Shown one piece after another: positions 30,718-40,099 of a DNA stretch of 64,000 bases (position 1 is the first letter of the stretch; every line of letters begins with the position of its first letter). Location of the stretch: contig CM055103.1 of NCBI GenBank assembly GCA_029204225.1, positions 43,906,604 through 43,970,603 on the forward strand. The letters are read 5' to 3'. The position numbers and the translations under genes are program-made. The notes beneath the pieces were generated by a model, which was not told where the DNA came from, made no database searches, and worked only from the letters and a program-made list of their open reading frames with translations. This DNA is from Diphasiastrum complanatum. Its lineage: Eukaryota; Streptophyta; Lycopodiopsida; Lycopodiales; Lycopodiaceae.

Positions 30718-32455
30718 CTAGCTACGAGCAAGCTGAAAGTAATGAGTGATGGTAGTAGTGGGTCGTGATGTAGGCTGGTGGGAGGCGTATGAAGATCTAG
30801 TAGCACTGGATCGAGCCGAAACTCTCTGTGTCTTCGATCTTCGGACGGGGACGTCAAAATCCGCAACCGAAATATCCACTCTGTCTCGCTTCTGGAAGAA
30901 CTGAGTAATGTGAGCCTGACTGGAATCCATATCTGAGAGCGTAGGTAGAAGTGAAGCTCGTAAAATATACATCTCTCTCAAAAGAAGACCCACACATCTA
31001 GCATCTGGATACTCGAGGAAGGAGCTCAACGTGAGGGGAATATCTCGGTATAAACAATGGTATCGTCCTCTAATCTCATAGTATACTGGGCAGCGAAAGA
31101 TGAAATGAAACTCATCTTCCACCTCCTGAAGAGAACAAAGCTGACATATCCGCTGCAATCTGGGAGTGTCTGTGTATCTACCTGTCTCGATAGCAAGCTG
31201 ATGAGAAGAGACTCGAAGCTGTCCTATACGATATCTCAGACCAAAAGATAGCGTCTGTGTAAGATAAACTGGAAGAATAGGCAAGCCCGAAACGTCCAGC
31301 CGTAAAAGATGTGTGCCATAATAATGTAGCTTGACCCTATCTGGATCAGGATGTGACCATATAGTGCGTATGTAGCTCCGGTAAATCTGCTGTCTGATAT
31401 AAGCATGGGTTCCATTCGGAAGATCAAGTGCGGATAAACCCCAAGTCTGAAGAAGGGCTGAGACACTGCGATACCAAGAGTGCTTGGCTCCCTGATCTGC
31501 AAGGGTACAAGATGAAGTGAGAGCAGCAACAATGTATCTTGAGGTATCTAGATCTGATACCCTGTGAAGAAAGGTGATGATCTGAAACATAGCACCAACA
31601 ACTAATGGAGGAGAAGCAAACTCGGTTAGTATGATATCATGTGGTACTGAGGGCTTAGCCCGAATTATCCTACTGAGCATGAGAATCTGGATACGAGTAA
31701 GATCTCTCCATGTATCGCGTGATAAATCAGGGCACCAAGTCTCAGCCGAATATAGCACAACTGGGGAGACAGTAGCAGAAAATAGTAGGCATCTGGTAGC
31801 AGGATCCTGCACAAAATAAGTAGAGCAAAATCTCTCCATATGCACAAGAGCGGTATGCCCCTTGCGGAGCCTGGCGGTGGCTGCTGGTCGAAAAGTGAGT
31901 AGCGGACCAGAGAAAAGAACTCCCAAATAGGTGTAGGAGGTCACGATCTCAATCGGTAGCCCGTCATAATAGAAAATCACATCTCTCATATGCTGTCTGT
32001 CGGTGTTAAACACCATAATCTTAGTCTTCTTAAGGTTAACCGTCAATCCCCAACGCTGGCAAAAGTGATGTAAAGCAGAAAGGTGACTCTGTAAACCAGC
32101 TGCAGAGGATGAGAGGAGAACCACATCATCGCGTACAAGAGAATGGGGATAATAATGTCTGCTAGGGGACAGCCCTCTCCACCTTCCTCGCGAATAATCC
32201 GCTCGAGGTCATCTATATATAGTGCAAAAAGAGTGGGTGATAAGGGGCAACCCTGCTTCACCCCAATGGTAGAATGTATCTGTGAGGACCAGCCACTACC
32301 ATCTCTGAAACGTGCCAAGACTCGCTCATATAAAGTAATGATCGCAGCAATAGTATCCTCTGAAAAGCCAAGTGAAGACAGTCTCTGGAAAAGAAGATGT
32401 CGTGGAACAGAGTCAAAAGCTTTGCGAAAATCCACAAAGCAACAGTAAATTCTCT
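30718..32455 (-). pseudogene. LINE b ORF2: RT palm to C-terminal zinc finger, one frameshift
   Basis: Reading from the 5' side: FVDFRKAFDSVPRHLL, STIGVKQGCPLSPTLFALYI (RT motifs), then the catalytic YADD box, where a one-base loss shifts YADDVVLLSSS to YAMMWF at about 32125. The next frame runs 468 codons from LLSSSAAGLQSHLSALHHFC through MVFNTDRQ, YTYLGVLFSGP, thumb-like sequence and a CCHC finger CQLCSLQEVEDEFHFIFRCP, ending HYFQLARS. This C-terminal finger is usual in plant L1-like ORF2. The frameshift in the active site makes it non-functional. Confidence 0.9.
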
Positions 32456-32468
32456 GTTTCCTCGATGT

Positions 32469-32469
<1 letters not shown>

Positions 32470-32545
<76 letters not shown>
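32470..32545. repeat. (GA)n microsatellite, 76 bp
   Basis: It separates the 5' end of LINE b from the 3' end of LINE c. Confidence 0.97.
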
Positions 32546-32549
<4 letters not shown>

Positions 32550-32563
32550 ATTAATGTCCTTGA

Positions 32564-32577
32564 ATACCCTAAGGTAC
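32564..32577 (-). other. LINE c 3' hairpin
   Basis: ATACC-CTAA-GGTAC on the plus strand; on the sense RNA this is a 5-bp stem with one G-U pair. An inner pair is A-U where the other copies have G-C. Confidence 0.6.
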
Positions 32578-32704
32578 ATAGGACTAAGAAAAGGTACATG
32601 TCAAGTGTGCACATAGGAGCTTAAAGCTCAATCATTTATAAAACAATAACTGCAAATACAATGCATAAAGACAGCTGGCCTAGTCAGGATCCAATAGCCT
32701 GGAA

Positions 32705-35390
32705 TCATATATCATGATGCCCATCAGCATGGAAGAAATGGTGGATGGTATGCTGTGAAGGTGTCATTAGATGTGCCCTGGACCTCTGTCGTCGGATAGG
32801 CTGTCGGTGTCGTCTCTGCTGTCGTGGCGCTCTGGGCTGTGGTCTAATAGCTGGCTGTCTCTCTGGCCATCGACATGGTCTCTGATGCCGATGTACGAAG
32901 GAATCGGGAATCTCGGCCTCTCCATTTGAATCGTTGTTTATGGGTACCTCGGATCTCTGTCTCTGACGGGATATGCACTCATCAATGCTCAGCTGTGTCA
33001 GGGAATGTGTATCATCTAGTCTCCTCCTCCTCCTCAGGTCTGACATCTCTCGGATCATCAGTGCGACACATCTAGGGTCCTCATAAGATATCAAGGTAGA
33101 AAGTGTAACTAGGTGTTCTCTGAACAAGCAGTAGTACCGCCCCCAAATCTCATAGTAGGCTGGACATCTGAAGAGGAAATGTGACTCGTCCTCAATCTCA
33201 TGCATAACACACATGCTACAAAGCCGGCCCTCTCGTGGGGTGCCACTGTATCTGCCGATACATAGCTGAGGGCACAACCATAGTGTCAAAGAGCCGACAC
33301 TTACTAGTCGCATCTCTGATGTGTGAGCTGAAACATAGTCTCTCCAAATCTACCAGTGAGGCATAGCCCTTCCGTACCCGGGAAATAGCTCTGTGTCTCA
33401 TGCTGAACGTAGGCCCCGAGAATAGTACTCCTAGATATGTATAGGAATCAACAACCTCTAGTGGATGACCATCCCATAGAAGCTCCTTCCGCATCATGAA
33501 AGACCTAGAGGTGTTGAACACCATAACCTTAGTCTTGGCCACATTCACCAACAAACCCCACCGTGTGCAGAAAGAAAGAAGAGCATCTAAGTGTCGCTGC
33601 AAACCCTCTCTCGTCCGTGAAAGCAAAACCACATCATCAGCATAAAGGAGAATAGCAATAATGAGGTCGCCCAATGTACAACCCTCCCCTCCATCACTCC
33701 GTATAGCATGCTCTAGCTCGTCAATGTAAATACCAAAAAGTGTAGGAGAGAGTGGACATCCCTGTTTGACCCCAATAGTACTGACCACCTTCGGTGAAAT
33801 AACTCCTGATAGTCGGACCCTGCCAATAACTCGCCTATACAATGCTACTACCGCCTGTATAGTATCATCCTGAAAGCCCCGATCACGAAGTCTCTGTATC
33901 AATAGATGCCTAGGCACAGAATCAAAGGCCTTGCGGAAATCCACAAAGCAGCAGTATACACGCTCCCTCTTGGCCTTAGCCTCCTCAATGATGGACCTCA
34001 TAAGTAAAGATATGATCCGATGTAGTATATCCCGGTCTGAAACCCGCCTGTCCAATGGCATGGAGTGATCTGGCATCCATCTCTGTACTGATCTCTGACT
34101 GTGGGATAGAACCATATACTTTGGCGAAGAGGTGACTAATCATAATGGTGCGGTAGTTGTCAGCTTTCAGGGGGTCCCCGCCTTTATGGATAGGGTGAAT
34201 GAGGTTTGTGGACCATGGAGAGGGAAAATCAGAGGTGACAGCTCGGTTGAATAGGATGGAGAGAAAGGGTGAGAGGATGTCGGGAGCATACTTTAGAAGT
34301 TCAGCCTCTAGCTCATCAATGTCTTTGGCTTTATGGGAATGGAGTCGTGTGATGGCCTTCTCTATAAGTTTGTTAGTGAATATGGCAGAAGTATCCGTGA
34401 GACAAGAGGTGGGAAGAGGAGGGGTATCTGGGATGGTGTACAATGATGTGGCATATGCGACCCAAGTGCTGAGGTCTGTGATCCGTGGTGGGGGTGACCG
34501 TGGAAGGAACCTCTTCCAGAATGAACCTGAGGAAGAACTAAAGAGGAGATCCATCAGTTTCTTACCCTGACCAATCTCGTATGCGATTTTCTTTTTTTTT
34601 GTGGTTCTACGGTAGACACGAGATATGGTTTTGGTCATATGAGGAAGATGGGAGCGAGCACATATGAGGTTCTGATGTAGCTGGATGCATTCCTGATCAT
34701 ACCAGGGGTTATAGGGTCTATGATGTTGCTGGTCTTTGGGCCGTGGGGATGGAAAGGCAATGGAAGCTGCAGTATGAATGGTTTGGACAAGAAAGAGGGA
34801 CTGCTCCTCTAAAGTATACTCACGTGGGAAATAGGTAAGGAGATCGGAGAGGGCTTCTCTGTACAGTGGTGTGTGATGTGAAGTGTAGCGGTAGGTGGGT
34901 TTAACTGTAGGGGTCGAAGAGAAAATAGGTGTGATGGGGAGATGATTGACAGAGAGTGAGAGATATGAATGATCAGAAAGAGTGGTACAGAGAAGGATGA
35001 AATGAAGTGAAGGAGAAACGGTGAACCCATTCTGGAGGGAAATAACAAATAGCCAAGAATATGTCACGATCTAACTCCATCAACCTGTGGTCCAACCTGA
35101 TCCAGATATAGCGAGCCTACACGTCAGTGTATAGTAGCTCGACCCATGGCTAGAGAGAGTCTCGAAATAAGCAAGCAACACCACCTGAACCGCGACTAGT
35201 CAGTGCCCTCGTCTTCCCTCTGCAAGTAGAAAGCCAGCAAAATCCCTCAATGCAAGGAAGTCCTCTCTCAGGACTCTCATGTGTCTCAGTAAGTATAAGG
35301 ATATCCCCTGTAGTACAAAAATCTCTAAAGTCTCCTGCTGTAGCTGAAGAATGGATACCATTGCAGTTCCATAAACTCAACCGCAATGCT
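32705..35390 (-). pseudogene. LINE c ORF2: endonuclease remnant, RT, C-terminal finger
   Basis: It starts near 35386 with LSLWNCNGIHSS and DILILTETHESP (APE-type endonuclease N-terminus). After stops it reads RDIFLAICYFPPEW, then the endonuclease middle is lost and it resumes at TTLSDHSYLSLSV. A long linker leads to RT: DELEAELLKYAP, FVDFRKAFDSVPRHLLIQRL, STIGVKQGCPLSPTLFGIYI and an intact LLYADDVVLLS. Frame changes lie near 34080 and 33250. About 170 residues of the thumb present in LINE b are missing at the second point, where SAMYRQI meets RYSGTPREGRLCSMC. The finger CSMCVMHEIEDESHFLFRCP follows. Not functional as it stands. Confidence 0.88.
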
Positions 35391-35437
35391 TTTGTGAGGG
35401 CCCCCGAATCGCTCCTAAGTCCGGGGGGCCCAAATCC

Positions 35438-36586
35438 CTATGCCTCAGATTTTTGGGGGTCAATGTTTCGGGCCTTACTATCCCGATAGATCACCCTTTT
35501 TCCCAATGCTTTGGCTTCGCTAAAAACCTTCCTCCTTTCGGCAACTTGCATAGGTGTGAGATCATCGTCCATGAAGACAAGGGTACCTCTCAGCCTAGCT
35601 CGTAGCCTAAGGACAGCTTGCCGCTCCTCTATTCCCGTGAACCGTATGATGAGTGTAGTTGGATCTCTTTTAGTTCTCCACGCTCTTTCCATTCCGTTGT
35701 GATGGTGGGAAAGTGTATCCGTGAGGAAACTGGTTGCTTCGGTAATTGGAGCCTTAGTATCTTCAATTCCTCGCACCCGCACATTCAGAGATTTATACTT
35801 CCGCATTTCTTCTTCGGATATGGTGGCTGAGATGACGCTATTGAAAGTGTGGGTACCTTCTTTACCGTCTTCTTTGAATAGAGAGGCCCATGTTTTGGTT
35901 TCCGCCTTATGTTGCTCAAACCGTTCCTCCAATTCTTGGATCTTTGTGGTGCTGGCTGGTTCTTCTTTTCTGCTCAAGGTCTCTTCCAAAGATATGATCC
36001 GGGCCATCATAGTTTGCTTCTCGATTGCCATAGCTTGTATTGTGGTTTTCATTTGACCCATTTCAATCCTTAGGTAGCTAGATTCCAGTGTAATCTGCTC
36101 CATGCAAGAGAGAAGGTATTGTTCAAATGCTTTCGTAGGAGAGTAGACTTCTTTAGGGAATGAGAGAGGATAATGGGAGGGGGCAGGAGAACCATGGAGA
36201 AAGGAGAGGGCCAAGGAAGAGGGGGGAGGGCTGAGTGCCTGCTGGGCAGCCAGCGTTGCCTCAGCAGGCAGAAAAGAGGGAATGGAAGCCAATGACGGGG
36301 TGGGAAGGGCCAGTGAAGGGGTGGGAGGGGTAGGATTAGTCTGAGCAGGCAGCGAGGGGGTGGGAGAGGTAGAAGGCAGCGAGGGGGTGAGTGAAGGCAG
36401 CGAGGGGGTGGGAGAGGTAGAAGGCAGCGAGGGGGTGAGTGAAGGCAGCGAGGAAGCAACAAACGAGGGAGTAGGCAGTGAGGGGGTGGGAAGGGCCAGC
36501 GAGGGGGTGGAATCAGGCAGCGAAGGAGAGGGAGAGGGCAGCGAAGGGGAGGGAGGGGAGCGAGGGCTCCCCTTTTTCTTGGCCAT
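35438..36586 (-). CDS. LINE c ORF1: nucleic-acid-binding chaperone-like protein
   Basis: An open frame from ATG 36586 (MAKKKGSPRSP) to 35438, 382 codons. The first ~170 residues are Pro/Ser/Thr/Leu-rich with repeats of SLPSTSPTPSLP, at DNA level a run of near-identical units. Residues ~175-260 form a coiled coil (IISLEETLSRKEEPASTTK, IQELEERFEQHKAETK). KTWASLFKEDGKEG follows, then an RRM-like block (YKSLNVRVRGIEDTK) and a C-terminal domain (LVFMDDDLTPMQVAERRKVF, GKRVIYRDSKARN). This order is that of L1-type ORF1, which binds the element RNA. A longer reading would extend into (CT)n as Ser-Leu repeats; the first ATG after the repeat is the better start. Confidence 0.85.
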   Translation of the reverse strand: MAKKKGSPRSPPSPSLPSPSPSLPDSTPSLALPTPSLPTPSFVASSLPSLTPSLPSTSPTPSLPSLTPSLPSTSPTPSLPAQTNPTPPTPSLALPTPSLASIPSFLPAEATLAAQQALSPPPSSLALSFLHGSPAPSHYPLSFPKEVYSPTKAFEQYLLSCMEQITLESSYLRIEMGQMKTTIQAMAIEKQTMMARIISLEETLSRKEEPASTTKIQELEERFEQHKAETKTWASLFKEDGKEGTHTFNSVISATISEEEMRKYKSLNVRVRGIEDTKAPITEATSFLTDTLSHHHNGMERAWRTKRDPTTLIIRFTGIEERQAVLRLRARLRGTLVFMDDDLTPMQVAERRKVFSEAKALGKRVIYRDSKARNIDPQKSEA

Positions 36587-36601
36587 GGAGAGGGTGGAGG
36601 C

Positions 36602-36604
<3 letters not shown>

Positions 36605-36663
<59 letters not shown>

Positions 36664-36684
36664 AGAAGAAGAAGAAGAAGAAGA
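36605..36684. repeat. (GA)n followed by (GAA)n microsatellite
   Basis: (GA)n from 36605 to 36660 passes into AGA/GAA trinucleotides to about 36684. It lies between the 5' end of LINE c and the 3' end of LINE d. Confidence 0.95.
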
Positions 36685-37615
36685 AAAAGATTTTCATTAA
36701 CGTCTTTTCCATGCCCTAAGGCATATAAGACAAAGGGAGTACATGTCAAATGAATTTCACTAGGACTGATCAAGTCCGTCATTCTCATACTAAAAAAAAC
36801 TAAAACTATTGATTAAAAACCTATGAGGAGATAAAACCCTCCTCATTTCTCTAACTCTACTTCTACCTCTACTCTCTCTATTCCCTTTTTGATTTCCACA
36901 AAGTGCATTGTCCCGTCTTTGTAGATGAGAGATTTGCCCATGTCTTTCGCTCGTTGACGAACTTTCTTCCGTTCTTCCACCTGTATGTAGGTTAGGTCTT
37001 CATCCAAGAAAATCTGAGTACCCTTTAATGTGGCTCGCTGACAGAGTGCCTCTCGCCTATGTGTTGCTGATGAGAAGCGGATTACTAGGGTTTCCGCATC
37101 CTTTTTGGTATGCCAGGCCTTGTCCAAGCCGATATCATGATGGTGGAGTGTGTCTGTTAAAAATTTCTGAGCTTCGTTGATAGCGTCTTGCGTGTCCGGA
37201 AGTCCTCGTACATGAACATTTAGGGCTTTTGTTCCCGTAATCGAGTTTCGTTGAAAGTAGCTGATATGAGTGAAATGGGAGCTATGTTACCTTTGAGAAC
37301 ATCGGCCCATGTTTTCATGTGCTGTTGGGGCTGATCCTGGGTGTCCTCTTTGACAGCCTGGATGGATGCAATGGTGGCAATTTGGATGTCGATTTCCTTT
37401 CGAATATTTGCCAAAACTTGTCTATGCTCCGGATATGGGGTACCTCGGAGGAGTCACGGTATCGAATAATGTTGGTGATCTGTTGCTCATGTGTAACTAT
37501 TTTCGCTTGTAGTTTCGCAATGTGTTCCTCAAGTCGAGCCACTGTTCTTAGAAGAAATTGTATTTCTTGGAAAAATGTCAAGCCGTTTTCCCATCATGGA
37601 GTCCCTGGAACGGGT

Positions 37616-37619
<4 letters not shown>
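36685..37619 (-). mobile_element. LINE unit d: second ORF1-only copy, 5'-truncated
   Basis: It matches LINE a from the coiled-coil stretch onward: LLRTVARLEEHIAKLQAKIV, KTWADVLKGNIAPIS, then (37127-36843) TQIFLDEDLTYIQVEERKKV and GKSLIYKDGTMHFV, ending VEVEVELEK. The 3' UTR follows at once and contains no ORF2. Its 5' end, at GGGTGCACA, abuts (GA)n. A frameshift near 37230 breaks the ORF. Differences from LINE a along its length indicate an independent insertion, not a recent tandem copy. Confidence 0.82.
36711..36724 (-). other. LINE d 3' hairpin
   Basis: ATGCC-CTAA-GGCAT, the same stem as in LINE a with a different loop base. Confidence 0.7.

Positions 37620-37688
<69 letters not shown>
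37620..37688. repeat. (GA)n microsatellite, 69 bp
   Basis: It abuts the 5' end of LINE d. The sequence to its right (37689-37940) shows no recognised feature. Confidence 0.97.
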
Positions 37689-37690
<2 letters not shown>

Positions 37691-37944
37691 ATAAACAAAT
37701 GAAGTAGAGTGAAGAGAACAACCTCTTCTCATATGTATATTACAAAAAATTTCAAATCCTCAAGAATGTAAACACCCCACTTCATATTTGTGTCATGATT
37801 CACAACTACAATATAGTTCTCACTTTTGCTCTCTCACAGTTTTAGAGTAAATATCACTCACATTCCTCAAAGTTGGATACACTTGTCATCAATGTACAAT
37901 CCAAAAGTGTCTGCGAGAGGAAACAACCCTACTTCACCCCTATG

Positions 37945-38400
37945 GTGCTCCTGGAGGCTCCACCAAGTCCCACGTGTCATGCTTGGCAAGAATCAATCTC
38001 TTCTTGCATGGCTTTGATCCAAATTTCCTGATCCTTAGCTTTTTCAAAAGTTGAAGTTTCTTTGCTTTGGATTCTACTTGAAAAAAGAGCATAATTTGCT
38101 TCATACCTATCTGGTTGCGACTTCTCTCTTGTCGATGGAATGGGTGTACCTCTTTGGGGCTTGAAGGGTCCTGTATACCCATCTACAATCAATGGGCTTT
38201 TTATCCCCTGGAGGCTCCACCAAGTCCCACGTGTCATGCTTGGCAATTGAATCAATCTCTTCTTGCATGGCTTTGATCCAAATGTCCTGATCCTTAGCTT
38301 TTTCAAAAGTTGAAGTTTCTTTGCTTTGGATTCTACTTAAAAAAAAGCATAATTTGCTTCATACCTATCTGGTTGCGACTTCTCTCTTGTCGATCTTCAC
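37945..38400 (-). pseudogene. Copia pol linker fragment in two tandem copies
   Basis: Two copies, about 37949-38138 and 38205-38395, encode on the minus strand SQPDRYEANYALFSSRIQSK, AKDQEIWIKAMQEEIDS and KHDTWDLVEPPG, the segment just before the RT domain in Copia pol. They differ by small indels (AAGAATC versus AATTGAATC). Between them lies VDGYTGPFKPQRGTPIPST. A ~256-bp tandem duplication of a retroelement fragment; the rest of the element is missing. Confidence 0.8.
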
Positions 38401-38571
38401 AGCTCTCCCTGGATAGTAGATGATTCAGGAAAGTCAGCAATATCGTGGCTCTCCATCAATCTTTCATACCATTTTATGAGACCAGCGATGGAGATGCTGC
38501 GCTGGAGCGCTCATCAGAGCAGGCAGGCAGATTGGGGCTCCCACAAGGGCTCAGAAAGAACCGCCATGGCA

Positions 38572-38573
<2 letters not shown>

Positions 38574-38635
<62 letters not shown>
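38574..38635. repeat. (GA)n microsatellite, 62 bp, no LINE attached
   Basis: A long GA tract without recognisable LINE sequence on either side; a possible empty target of the kind occupied at 29-37 kb. Confidence 0.95.
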
Positions 38636-38636
<1 letters not shown>

Positions 38637-40090
38637 ATGGCATGGGAGAGACCCCCACAAAAACAAAAAAAAAATCCTCAACTGAAAACTTGAAAGTCAT
38701 GGGTACCTAGGTCCTAGAGAGGTAATTATAAATTATGAACTATTTCATTATATTTTTCAGTTTTCTTTAGTTTAAAATTTATTGGCAATAAGGTGTGAAT
38801 CTAATAGCCACTAGCTTAGAAACATTGTATAGAAAAAAGTTAATGATAGCTGTGCATCATCACTCGGCTTCAATTGCTTAAAAATGAGATTCAAAGGTTG
38901 TAATTCGACAATAGGTTTGTATCCACTTAAGGTAAGTACAAAGTGGCCTTGAGATGTGTAAAAAACTATTGGGGCAAATTTGCACCAGTCTTTGGGTTAG
39001 CTTACATATCGACTGTCCTTTTGGGCCTTTTAAGCTAAACTAATGGAATTGGCATACTGCATTCACACAAGCCTTGCGATTTGACATACATCATGAAAGT
39101 CATGCACATTAGAAGGTCTGCAAAAATAATAATATGGTCGTCTTTTCTTTCATACTGATGCCAGTTTTGTCACCTCTTAAATGAAAATCCTGACTTACAG
39201 ATGTTTCCTCATCAAACCGCCCTTTATGTCTGAGATGAGTAAAGAACTCTCCCCTGAGTCCACAAGAACATTAAGTTTCAACAATCAGGGACTCAATCCT
39301 CAAGTACCCTCAAAAGGAGCAAAATCCATGATAAATGCATATAAACAAATTTTCTTTTCTAGATTAACTCTTTAAAAAATTGATTAATAGAGCTTTATTT
39401 TATTGTTAACTTCTTAGCCTTGGGGAAGAAAAACATTAGTAGAGTAACTTAGATAACAAGTAAACTCATGGATAAACTTGAGGCACGCGTCAAGCTTGTA
39501 GCAAAGATTTGTAGGTGAAGAACACAATTGAAAAGGTGCGCAAGCAGGGAACAGCTGGAAATCGACCACCAAGCATCTGTGCACTGCAACCGATTCGAGA
39601 CCCAAAATTATGACTAAGCTGAGAAGACAGTTGAGCAGAATCAGGAATTTGCAACATTATGTGGAAGGCAGTGATGGAGCTGAACTTGTATACATTCACT
39701 TGCGACCAGCCCAAAGATGTGGAGATGAAGGTAGAAGCAAAAACGACAATGGACGACTCTGCAGAAATGTAGCATTAGATCAGTGTGCAAATTGTGCAGT
39801 AGCTTCAGTGCCTTGCTTTAGATATAAAGCTGCCAAAGAAGAGGGCAACAAGGATGAAACCATGTAATGCAGGGCAAAATTTGAAGTAGATGGCTATCAA
39901 GCCAAAAGCCGCTTTGTGGTATGTAGGGCTCAATCAGAAGAGCTGCAGATGTTTTGGACTTGGGAGAATCATGTTATATTTTGTATGTGGCAGCCATACT
40001 TTATGATTACGTTACTAATGACAGCCTGTGTAGCAATGTTTGTTGAGAAAAAGCACTACAACTGGGCTGCCTATATCACTCAAATTATTA
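38636..40090. other. No supported gene
   Basis: AT-rich sequence with short incidental ORFs. I recognise no exon, LTR or RNA gene. Confidence 0.4.
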
Positions 40091-40099
40091 CGGAAGAAG

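Larger units (their letters stand above)
30481..32469 (-). mobile_element. LINE unit b: 5'-truncated ORF2 with intact 3' end
   Basis: The sense strand starts inside RT at RKQRIYCCFVDFRKAFDSVP, flush with (CT)n, and runs to a 3' UTR ending TTCTAATTCTAAT before the next (CT)n. It is the most intact copy of the 3' half. ORF2 is described separately. The 3' UTR contains TCCTCCGCGGAGCAGGTGG and two GGTGGT(T/C)AAGCT blocks that recur at 45987, which identifies that fragment as the same family. Confidence 0.88.
32546..36604 (-). mobile_element. LINE unit c: reaches the 5' end, ORF1 + ORF2, internal deletions
   Basis: The longest LINE copy (about 4.06 kb). Its sense 5' end abuts (CT)n and ORF1 starts only 18 bases later. 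ORF1 is open; ORF2 has an endonuclease and RT with lesions. It is bounded by (GA)n on both sides like its neighbours, which shows that the tract at the 5' side is not merely a sign of truncation. Confidence 0.88.

Noticed and set aside
32372-32624. Ser-Leu or Arg-Glu repeat proteins read through the (GA)n tracts (also at 28.9, 30.4, 36.6, 37.6, 38.6 and 57.7 kb)
   Set aside because: A GA dinucleotide repeat is open in all frames, so these ORFs follow from the microsatellite itself.
36070-36603. Pro-rich 177-codon minus-strand ORF overlapping LINE c ORF1
   Set aside because: It is a shifted frame of the same repeated DNA; the other frame has the ORF1 domain order.
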